A stretch of 5,146 nucleotides of DNA. It comes from Treponema sp. (GTDB taxonomy: Bacteria > Spirochaetota > Spirochaetia > Treponematales > Treponemataceae). Below, in pieces: positions 1 through 4,640 of the stretch. Location: positions 1 to 5,146 of the forward strand of contig JAFTEK010000245.1 of assembly GCA_017453705.1 (NCBI GenBank). The letters are read 5' to 3'. Below the pieces are notes generated by a model. That model worked only from the letters and a program-made list of their open reading frames with translations, did not search any database and had not been told where the DNA came from. A program made the position numbers and the translations under genes. The stretch's first letter is position 1. Each line of letters opens with the position of its first letter.

Positions 1-1
1 A

Positions 2-571
2 TTCGGGGCGGGCTACACCTACAACGGCGATGCCGTGCGGGTGAGCTATTTGGACTTTGACGGCATGGGGCTGGAGCGGGTCTTTGTGGGAGGCCGCCAC
101 AAGGCAAGTGCCTCCGTCACGGCACGGCTGGGCGGGCTTAGGGTCAGCGTGGACGGGCTGTACAACTTCAATCGCAGGCAGTCCATCTACGACCTGTACG
201 CCGGGGCGAGGGCGGAGTATGTCGTCATCCCCGGCAAGCTCGACCTCTCCCTTGCGGCGGGTCTTGCGCTGGACTTTGGCAACGAGAGCGAGGACGGGGT
301 GGGATTCACCAGGGACAGGGAGAAGGCACTGGACGACCTTAAGATGTACACCTACGGAACATACTGGTTCTTTGCCAAGAGAGGCTCCGGGTCAAGGAAC
401 GACGAGAGGAGGCGGGCGCAGGTCGCCGCCCCGATGGTCGAAGTTCAGCCCGGTATGACATACGTGGCAGGCCGCAGCACATTCACCGCAAGGGCTGACC
501 TGCAGTACTGGCTTGACGGCGAAGGCTCATGGGCAGCAAGCTTCCCCCTGTCGTGGAAGTACAGCTTCTGA
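2..571 (+). CDS. Outer-membrane beta-barrel protein, C-terminal part (5' end outside window)
   Basis: The reading frame is open from base 2 to the TGA at 569-571 (189 codons visible) with no convincing start, so the gene begins upstream. The GTG at 35 is only an internal valine codon. The protein shows runs of alternating polar and hydrophobic or aromatic residues, typical of amphipathic beta strands, for example VRVSYLDF, LRVSVDGLYNF, LDLSLAAGLALDF and FTARADLQYWL. These are separated by charged, glycine-rich turns such as FGNESEDGVGF and KRGSGSRNDERRR. It ends in KYSF; a C-terminal aromatic residue on the last strand is the usual recognition signal for the BAM assembly machinery. I infer an integral outer-membrane barrel. 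Nothing visible shows whether it is a porin, a transporter partner or an adhesin, and I recognise no named family. A hairpin follows 20 bases after the stop. Confidence 0.6.
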   Translation, partial: FGAGYTYNGDAVRVSYLDFDGMGLERVFVGGRHKASASVTARLGGLRVSVDGLYNFNRRQSIYDLYAGARAEYVVIPGKLDLSLAAGLALDFGNESEDGVGFTRDREKALDDLKMYTYGTYWFFAKRGSGSRNDERRRAQVAAPMVEVQPGMTYVAGRSTFTARADLQYWLDGEGSWAASFPLSWKYSF

Positions 572-591
572 GGCTAGCTTTCCTCTTGTAT

Positions 592-610
592 CCCCGGATT
601 GCGGCCGGGG
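592..610 (+). terminator. GC-rich hairpin after the barrel gene, possible terminator
   Basis: The arms CCCCGG (592-597) and CCGGGG (605-610) pair perfectly around a 7-base loop and are followed by CTGTTTGCGT. It lies 20 bases after the stop codon at 571 and before the end of a convergent gene. The T-tract is weak, so strong intrinsic termination is uncertain. The 3' arm and tail match the hairpin at 2857-2887, which supports a common function. Confidence 0.5.
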
Positions 611-626
611 CTGTTTGCGTCTGCCG
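599..626 (+). repeat. Hairpin-tail repeat, copy 1
   Basis: These 28 bases match 2874-2902 except for one extra G in the G-run of copy 2 and one C/T change. The element covers the 3' arm of the hairpin and the downstream CTGTTTGCGT-YTGCCG tail. Both copies lie between the end of a forward gene and the end of a reverse gene. Confidence 0.7.
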
Positions 627-638
627 AGCACCATGTTT

Positions 639-1764
639 TTACAAAGACCACAGGCCGCTTTTCCTGTCGTATTTAATGGGAATTTTTGATTTCATCTCCT
701 GCACGTTCCTGAGAATCGTCCTTCTGTTCACACCAAGGGCTTCCGCAAGTTCCTCTACGGTGATTTTCTTGTTCTGGGAAATCATTTCGCGGATTTTCTC
801 TTCTCGTTCTGTAAGCTCCACAGAGCTTTTCTGCTCAGAGACGGCTTCAGTTGAAAGAGGAATCGTAATTTTGAACACATCGTCCTCATACAAGACAGGC
901 TTCCCTCCGCCGGAATACATGGGGACATATTGATACAGGTTCTTAACACCGGAGCCTATAGATTCCGAACGGCCGATGGATGTGAAGAAATTTGCTACCA
1001 GGGGGTTCTTGGGGTAGGGGGAAAACTCGTCTTCCAGAATGTTTCCATGTCGTCTGGGTCTGCACCAGTTCTCGGTTTTTAGAAAGTCTTTTTCTATTAC
1101 CAGCTTGGCAGGAAAGGCACTTGAATAATCCCTATGAATGAGTATGTTTGAGACAACCTCGCGGGCAATTATATCACGCACTGATGTATTCATATTGTTC
1201 AACAGAAAAAATTTGTCAGATGTATGAACCTGAATGAATTTCATCAGCATATCGTAGCTTTCTATAAGGTTTGACTGAACCCTTATGCGGTCATCGTAAC
1301 GAAGGTTGTCTTCAACACGGTAAATAGCGTCCGTGATATAGCCCGGTACACATGAGCGGATGGTTGGCTCTTTTCCGAAAAGCATTACAGCCGCAAGGTT
1401 ATAGCCTTTCTGACCAGTGACAAAATCCTTTTCATACAAGCCTGCGCTTATAAACAGCTCATGGTCGGTCATTTTGAGCCATTCATGCCTGGAGTTCCTG
1501 TTCGCTATTAACTGTCGGACAACTGGTAAAAGCTCAAGGTTCAGGTCTGAGTCCTCGACAACTGGGAATATCTTGTGCTCGTTGAATGCACCTATTTTAG
1601 ATGCCGTCGTCATCAACACCTAGGATAATATACCCGCCATAACGGTTGGAAAAAGATGCCACGGTTTCGTAGACGTTCTCCGGGATGGCCGATTTGCTTT
1701 CCTTGAATTCAACAGTGACTTTCTCGTGGTTTGCCAGCAAGCTTTCAAGCTTTTCTTGTGTCAT
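639..1764 (-). pseudogene. Broken AlbA_2 / HATPase_c_4 / winged-helix transcriptional regulator
   Basis: Reading from an ATG at 1764-1762, with AGGGG five bases before it, the frame gives 55 residues and then TAA at 1599-1597. These contain the start of a Schlafen AlbA_2 domain: VEFKES at 18-23, ETVASFSNR at 33-41 and GGYIILGVDDDG at 43-54. The rest of the family's architecture resumes in another frame from about 1600 down to the TAA at 641-639. It includes KIFP, a HATPase_c_4 region (REVVSN and HRDY, remnant residues 153-165; SIGRSESIGSG, 214-224) and a C-terminal winged helix-turn-helix (ITVEELAEALGVNRRTIL, about 286-303). In intact relatives, by memory, roughly 90 residues separate DDDG from the KIFP-like motif; here almost none remain. 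I infer an internal deletion that also shifted the frame. Such proteins are predicted nucleic-acid-binding, ATPase-like regulators. The 326-codon frame opening at GTG 1619 could still yield a product lacking AlbA_2, but no ribosome site supports it. Confidence 0.8.
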
Positions 1765-1781
1765 TTTTGCCCCTGCTACGG

Positions 1782-1787
1782 ATTATA
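1782..1787 (-). promoter_or_regulatory. Candidate -10 for the broken regulator gene
   Basis: The minus strand reads TATAAT here, 17 bases before the ATG at 1764. No good -35 hexamer lies 17 bases upstream of it. The leader would be only about ten bases and would start at the Shine-Dalgarno AGGGG (1774-1770). It is adjacent to the forward promoter box, so the two genes may be divergently transcribed from one control region. Tentative. Confidence 0.3.
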
Positions 1788-1808
1788 CCCACTGTGATTC
1801 CGTGCGTA
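1786..1808. promoter_or_regulatory. Dyad operator-like site, copy 1
   Basis: The left arm TACCCAC (1786-1792) and right arm GTGCGTA (1802-1808) pair at six of seven positions around a 9-base spacer. The centre is 18 bases before the -35 hexamer, exactly as for the site at 3761-3785. This position upstream of -35 suits an activator. The binding protein is unknown. Confidence 0.5.
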
Positions 1809-1823
1809 GTACTCTAGTTTTGA
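1790..1823 (+). repeat. Conserved promoter box, copy 1
   Basis: These 34 bases match 3766-3799 with five differences. The 3' end, GTACTCTAGTTTTGA, is identical in both. The sequence between this box and the start codon is not conserved except for the -10 hexamer, so the box itself is probably the functional unit. Confidence 0.8.
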
Positions 1824-1843
1824 CCTGGAAAGGACATTATTAT
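1815..1843 (+). promoter_or_regulatory. Promoter of the lipoprotein unit
   Basis: The -35 is TAGTTT (1815-1820) and the -10 is TATTAT (1838-1843), spaced 17 bases. The hexamers were chosen by comparison: the two-component unit has TAGTTT and TATAAT at the same 17-base spacing in the same conserved context. The -10 ends 34 bases before the ATG at 1878. TTGACC at 1820-1825 is a better -35 match in isolation but leaves only a 12-base spacer. Confidence 0.55.
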
Positions 1844-1877
1844 TCCCGCATCAAAAATTCATGAAACGGAGAAGAAC

Positions 1878-2417
1878 ATGATTAAGTTCAAGAAAGGTTT
1901 CTTTGTGGCGGCGGCTCTTGGCTCGCTGCTTATGGCGACGGAATTCGTCTCATGCGGCGGCGGCAAGTCCGGCAGCAGTTCCAGCTCAAGCTCCGGCAGG
2001 ACTTCCGGCAGCTCCAGTAGTTCCATCAGCTCCAGCGACATCTCGGATGCGGCATCTGCGCTGGGCGGCCTGCTTAAATCCGGAGATGAGTCTGAGTCCG
2101 CGGACAAGGGGGAGGGGCGCAATTCGATAGACGCGTTCCTCAAGGAGTATGAGAAGTTCGTGGTAAAGGCGGAGAAGGCTGCGGAGAAGAATGACGCAGC
2201 ATCCCTTGTGAACCTTAGCGTTGAGTCCATAAAGCTAGCCGAGAAGGCTGAGAAGATGGAGGATGACGACGAGTGGACGAGCAGCGATGCGACGAAGTAC
2301 CTTGAGCTGTCAAGCCGTTATGCTGCGGCTGCGGCCAAGATGTCCGGGTCTTCCGGCAGCATCGACACGGGAAGCCTCGACTTGGGCGGCCTTGACCTGG
2401 GCGGATTTTCATTCTAG
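1878..2417 (+). CDS. Serine-rich lipoprotein with central helical domain
   Basis: This 179-residue protein has a lipoprotein signal peptide: MIKFKK, a hydrophobic core and the lipobox FVSC with the acceptor Cys at 26. After GGGKSG comes a serine-rich linker (about 33-53), probably extended. Residues about 85-155 are strongly helix-forming and charged (IDAFLKEYEKFVVKAEKAAEK, then KLAEKAEKMEDDDEW). The C-terminus repeats LDLGG and ends in GFSF. The helical part recalls small lipoproteins of treponemes and Bacteroidetes annotated with DUF6591 (from memory, not searched). No enzymatic motif is visible, so a structural or envelope role is all I would suggest. The start at 1878 is supported by GGAG (1868-1871) six bases upstream. 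A membrane protein gene follows after 12 bases. Its promoter box and leader sequence are shared with the unit at 3853. Confidence 0.85.
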   Translation: MIKFKKGFFVAAALGSLLMATEFVSCGGGKSGSSSSSSSGRTSGSSSSSISSSDISDAASALGGLLKSGDESESADKGEGRNSIDAFLKEYEKFVVKAEKAAEKNDAASLVNLSVESIKLAEKAEKMEDDDEWTSSDATKYLELSSRYAAAAAKMSGSSGSIDTGSLDLGGLDLGGFSF

Positions 2418-2422
2418 GAGGT
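2416..2422 (+). promoter_or_regulatory. Strong ribosome binding site for the membrane protein gene
   Basis: AGGAGGT is a near-perfect Shine-Dalgarno, seven bases before the ATG at 2430. It overlaps the TAG stop codon of the lipoprotein gene (2415-2417), which favours coupled translation of the pair. Confidence 0.8.
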
Positions 2423-2429
2423 AAGTGAA

Positions 2430-2834
2430 ATGAGTTTGGATAAGTTCAAAGAATCTTCTGTTTTAACAAAGGTCGGGGCGGTATGCGAGATACTGTCCGC
2501 TGTAATGGGCCTGATACTCGGCTTTGTCCTGATTGACGAGCTGTCGGATGCGTTTGATGCGCTGCCGCTCCCGTTCGATTTGGAGGGTGCGCTTGTGCTC
2601 TTCCTGATTGTCTATTACACCATAGACATCATCGTGTTCTTCGGGCTGCTGTTCCTGAAAAGGTGGGCCAGGTCGCTCACGATATGGTGGGGAATCCTTA
2701 GCGTGCTGGCCATCGTGATGCAGCGGTCAAATCCGAGCGCGATTTTCATCTCGTATGCCCTGAGCGTGGTCGCGGCTGTCTGCCTGCTTTTGGCAAAGAA
2801 TGACTTCAAGAAGAAGGAAATGGCCGAGGAGTAG
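2430..2834 (+). CDS. Small four-helix integral membrane protein, function unknown
   Basis: The 134-residue protein has four predicted membrane segments at about 14-36, 53-76, 83-98 and 102-122. The second segment contains VYYTIDIIVFFGLLFL, followed by KRWARS, a positive patch expected on the cytoplasmic side. Both ends are charged and hydrophilic (MSLDKFKESS and KNDFKKKEMAEE), consistent with both termini being in the cytoplasm. The loop between helices 1 and 2 is acidic (DELSDAFDALPLPFDLE). I see no catalytic or transport motif and do not recognise the family. It is 12 bases downstream of the lipoprotein gene with no promoter between, so the two are almost certainly co-transcribed and may act together at the envelope. 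A hairpin follows 22 bases after the stop. Confidence 0.8.
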   Translation: MSLDKFKESSVLTKVGAVCEILSAVMGLILGFVLIDELSDAFDALPLPFDLEGALVLFLIVYYTIDIIVFFGLLFLKRWARSLTIWWGILSVLAIVMQRSNPSAIFISYALSVVAAVCLLLAKNDFKKKEMAEE

Positions 2835-2856
2835 GCACAGCCTTTTGGGAGGGGCG

Positions 2857-2887
2857 GCCCCCGGTCGCCTGTCTTGCGGCCGGGGGC
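2857..2887 (+). terminator. Long GC-rich hairpin ending the lipoprotein unit
   Basis: Bases 2857-2868 pair with 2876-2887 over 12 positions, with one G-T pair, around a 7-base loop. The core is GCCCCCGG against CCGGGGGC. The tail CTGTTTGCGTTTGCCG is only modestly T-rich. The position just after an operon and before a convergent gene end fits a terminator or mRNA-stabilising hairpin. Confidence 0.65.
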
Positions 2888-2902
2888 TGTTTGCGTTTGC
2901 CG
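2874..2902 (+). repeat. Hairpin-tail repeat, copy 2
   Basis: Second copy of the element at 599-626. The 5' arms and loops of the two hairpins differ, but the 3' arm and the tail are nearly identical. The repeat ends seven bases before the stop codon of the convergent gene at 2909. Confidence 0.7.
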
Positions 2903-2908
2903 CCTTTG

Positions 2909-3370
2909 TCAGAAACAGCCTGAAAGGTAGGCCTTGGTTATGACGTAGGAAGGCTCGTAATATGCACTGGAGTTGTAGTTGTCTATGGTTTCGCAGATGG
3001 GCGAGTTGTACACGTCCGAGATTCCGCTGACATAATCGGATGCCACAGCGTCTATCAGGCGGGCATAGACCTTGCCCATTTGGGTTTCCGATGGAATCTG
3101 ATCGCACAGGTTCCTGTCAACGGCAGTTATATCAAAGTCCCCGGGTTCCAAATGGTATTCGCAAATCCAGTCTGACTCGACTTGAAGGGGGTTCATGGAA
3201 TGCAGGGTTCCTGCGCAGCTTATGAGGTGGTACATGGCATCGCTGCCAATCCTGTTCACGGCATAGGCGTTCCTTTGCCTTAGCTTTCTGGACACGCGTT
3301 CTATCATGTAACAGGTAAAGTACAGGTCGTCAAAGCCAAGTTCCTCATCAGGGAAGTATTTGTTTTTCAT
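2909..3370 (-). CDS. Conserved-type hypothetical protein, 153 residues
   Basis: A complete frame runs from ATG at 3370 to TGA at 2911-2909, with AGGAG about nine bases upstream of the start. The protein is soluble, acidic and rich in Tyr and Cys, with no signal peptide or membrane segment. Distinctive parts are DDLYFTCYMIERVSRKL (about 14-30), a middle segment HSMNPLQVESDWI, and a C-terminus with PICETIDNYNSSAYYEPSYV. I recall unnamed proteins of similar length and the same C-terminal pattern in gut Firmicutes and treponemes, sometimes near suspected toxin-antitoxin genes. That is memory only, and no toxin or antitoxin partner is visible here. Function unknown. It is a single gene flanked by a convergent unit on one side and a long gene-poor stretch on the other. 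Confidence 0.75.
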   Translation of the reverse strand: MKNKYFPDEELGFDDLYFTCYMIERVSRKLRQRNAYAVNRIGSDAMYHLISCAGTLHSMNPLQVESDWICEYHLEPGDFDITAVDRNLCDQIPSETQMGKVYARLIDAVASDYVSGISDVYNSPICETIDNYNSSAYYEPSYVITKAYLSGCF

Positions 3371-3392
3371 GGCTCATAGCTCCTTACAAAGT

Positions 3393-3412
3393 GAATGCAT
3401 TTAAGTGCATTC
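3393..3412. promoter_or_regulatory. Inverted repeat in the leader of the 2909-3370 gene
   Basis: GAATGCA (3393-3399) and TGCATTC (3406-3412) form a perfect 7-base dyad around TTTAAG. It lies 22-42 bases before the start codon of the reverse gene. A weak -10-like TTAAAT (minus strand, 3404-3399) falls in its centre, so a repressor bound here could block transcription. No firm -35 is visible. Confidence 0.4.
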
Positions 3413-3777
3413 TCCGTGCTGAACAGGATTTGATGCGTTGGGTGCTTGAACTTGGCAAGTTCCCAGAATGCTAATTTGCTCCCTGCATGGTAGAATCATA
3501 GCATCATTCTTGCAAACCATCAATGCTTGCTGTTCGGAAAACTGCACTGGCAGCGAAGCTGCTGTCGTTGCCCAAGCCAGTTTCCCAACAGCTCTAATAT
3601 TGCCGGGGAACGGAACATTTTACGGTGAAAGATAGGAACATTTCCTGCGTACCAATACAATTGACTTTGCCCGTAGGCGACGGCAATCATGCACTCTGTT
3701 CTTGCACACGCTTTGCCCCCTTCTTTCCCCAAAAAAATCATTTTCCTTGAAATTCCCCCCCAACGCACTAAAATTCT
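3413..3777. other. Gene-poor intergenic stretch with short repeats
   Basis: I find no convincing coding region here on either strand. A minus-strand frame at 3520-3768 lacks a ribosome site and looks compositionally random. The stretch holds a 6-base dyad GAACTT-GGC-AAGTTC (3448-3462), ATGCTA/TAGCAT (3468-3473, 3499-3504), a 5-base dyad AGGAA-CAT-TTCCT (3634-3646) and a direct repeat GGAACATTT (3612-3620, 3635-3643). The last part is pyrimidine-rich with an A7 tract (3731-3737) and a C7 tract (3755-3761). It may be decayed DNA, a control region or an unrecognised small RNA. Confidence 0.4.
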
Positions 3778-3785
3778 GTGCGTTG
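3761..3785. promoter_or_regulatory. Dyad operator-like site, copy 2
   Basis: CAACGCAC (3761-3768) and GTGCGTTG (3778-3785) form a perfect 8-base inverted repeat around 9 bases. Its centre is 18 bases before the -35, as in copy 1. The base that differs in the right arm between copies (T3784 here, A1808 there) is matched by the complementary change in the left arm (A3762, T1786). It begins on the last base of a C7 run. Confidence 0.6.
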
Positions 3786-3799
3786 TACTCTAGTTTTGA
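3766..3799 (+). repeat. Conserved promoter box, copy 2
   Basis: Second copy of the box at 1790-1823 (29 of 34 bases identical). It carries the right half of the dyad and the -35 region of the two-component unit. Confidence 0.8.
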
Positions 3800-3819
3800 A
3801 ATTAAGCAGCTCCTATAAT
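3791..3819 (+). promoter_or_regulatory. Promoter of the peptide / two-component unit
   Basis: The -35 is TAGTTT (3791-3796) and the -10 is a consensus TATAAT (3814-3819), with a 17-base spacer. The -10 ends 33 bases before the ATG at 3853, one base different from the lipoprotein unit. The -35 is poor by sigma-70 standards, which fits a promoter that needs an activator at the upstream dyad. Confidence 0.65.
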
Positions 3820-3852
3820 GTCGTATTCTTGATTTACAAAAAGGAGTTTGAT

Positions 3853-3999
3853 ATGATTAAGTCCAAGAAAAGTTTTTTTGCAGTGGCCTTCGGAGCCATG
3901 CTGATGGCCGTTGCTGGTCTGCTTTTGGAAAGGGCTTTGCCATCAGACAGCGGAGGAAATGACGATGAGTATCACAGCCCAGAATTTTCTTATCTTTGA
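3853..3999 (+). CDS. 48-residue leader-like peptide overlapping the response regulator gene
   Basis: The start at 3853 has AGGAG (3842-3846) six bases upstream. The peptide begins MIKSKKSFFAVAFGAMLMA, closely matching the leader of the lipoprotein at 1878 (MIKFKKGFFVAAALGSLLMA); the first 27 bases of the two genes are 24/27 identical. After the hydrophobic stretch (about 8-25) it has no lipobox Cys. It continues as ERALPSDSGGNDDEYHSPE and stops at 3999, 35 bases inside the response regulator gene. Its reading frame passes through that gene's ribosome site, so translation of the two is probably coupled. It may be a true membrane or leader peptide, or the truncated start of a duplicated lipoprotein gene kept for its promoter. 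An extension to ATG 3778 would lie inside the promoter and is rejected. Confidence 0.5.
   Translation: MIKSKKSFFAVAFGAMLMAVAGLLLERALPSDSGGNDDEYHSPEFSYL
3952..3956 (+). promoter_or_regulatory. Ribosome binding site fixing the response regulator start
   Basis: GGAGG lies eight bases before ATG 3965 but only two before ATG 3959, so 3965 is the likely start. The upstream ATG at 3911 in the same frame has no such site and would add 18 residues that do not belong to a receiver domain. Confidence 0.7.
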
Positions 4000-4639
4000 C
4001 GACCACCCCATGCTCCGCGACGGCGTAAAGCAGTGGCTTTCGGAGAATTCCTCCTGGCAATGCATGGGAGAGGCCTCCGACTACGGGGAGGCCGTCCGCG
4101 TGTTTGAGGAGGCTTCCGCCCGTTTTGTCGGGGACGGCAGCCGGGGAAGCCTTGCCGCCATAGTCGATGCCTCATTCAAGGACAAGGGAGAAGCCGGCAG
4201 AGAGAACACGAGGGGCTTCGAAATCATCCGGCACATAAAGGCATCCGTTCACCCCTGCCCCTGCATTGTCTATTCCAGCTTCGACTGGGGCGGCTTTGTC
4301 GAGTATGCTATGAGCAACGAGATAGGCGCGGACGCATACGTGACCAAAAACGCGGACTCCAGTGTGCTCATCACCGCGCTCAACGAGGTTTCCCACGGGC
4401 GCAAGTTCATACAGGGCGACATAATCGAGCGTTTCCTCATCACACGGCAGGCGGTCAACTCCCTGACACGGACGGAACAGGTGATGCTGGATCTGGCCTG
4501 CGGGGGAAAGGACAATGCCGCGATTGCCGGGGAGCTGGGCAGGAGCATCCGCACGGTGGAAAACTACATGGGGCGCATTTACGACAAGTTCGGGGTCAAG
4601 ACCCGCGCGGAGCTCATGCAGCTGAGGGGGCGGGAATAG
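3965..4639 (+). CDS. NarL/FixJ-family response regulator (receiver plus LuxR-type helix-turn-helix)
   Basis: The 224-residue protein has a receiver domain at about 6-145 and a LuxR/GerE-type DNA-binding domain at about 164-221. The receiver has the acidic pair D12-D13 (IFDDHPMLRDG), a likely phosphoacceptor D68 in AIVDASF, the switch Ser at 104 or 105 (VYSSFD) and K128 (VTKNAD), so it looks competent for phosphorylation. The loop after D68 (KDKGEAGRENTRG) is longer than the usual LPxxDG turn. The output domain reads LTRTEQVMLDLACGG, then AAIAGELGRSIRTVENYMGRIYDKFGVKTRAEL, with the usual recognition-helix pattern SxRTVENYxxRIYxK. It should bind DNA as a dimer when phosphorylated. The cognate kinase is presumably the next gene, one base away. 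Target genes are unknown; the dyad sites at 1786 and 3761 are candidates. Confidence 0.93.
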   Translation: MSITAQNFLIFDDHPMLRDGVKQWLSENSSWQCMGEASDYGEAVRVFEEASARFVGDGSRGSLAAIVDASFKDKGEAGRENTRGFEIIRHIKASVHPCPCIVYSSFDWGGFVEYAMSNEIGADAYVTKNADSSVLITALNEVSHGRKFIQGDIIERFLITRQAVNSLTRTEQVMLDLACGGKDNAAIAGELGRSIRTVENYMGRIYDKFGVKTRAELMQLRGRE

Positions 4640-4640
4640 C

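Noticed and set aside
639..1619. 326-codon frame as an intact gene starting at GTG 1619
   Set aside because: No ribosome site precedes it, and the upstream frame carries the missing AlbA_2 start with a good ribosome site at 1764. It is better described as part of a broken gene.
1861..1881. Six-codon upstream frame MKRRRT whose stop overlaps the lipoprotein start
   Set aside because: The ATGA overlap is neat, but there is no ribosome site for it and the second unit has no equivalent, so it is probably coincidence.
1965..2040. Serine-codon run as a tandem DNA repeat
   Set aside because: It is made of mixed TCC/AGC/AGT serine codons without a regular unit. It reflects a low-complexity protein linker rather than a DNA satellite.
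1859..2230. 123-codon minus-strand frame opposite the lipoprotein
   Set aside because: It is antisense to a well-supported lipoprotein gene. Its Ser/Leu/Pro-rich composition mirrors the serine and glutamate codons of the real gene.
3431..3440. TGATGCGTTG as a third copy of the promoter dyad
   Set aside because: Only seven bases match one arm (TGCGTTG), the other arm is absent at the 9-base spacing in either orientation, and the GTACTCTAG box does not follow.
3520..3768. 82-codon minus-strand open frame
   Set aside because: No Shine-Dalgarno and no recognisable pattern, and it overlaps the promoter-proximal poly-C and poly-A tracts. Probably chance.
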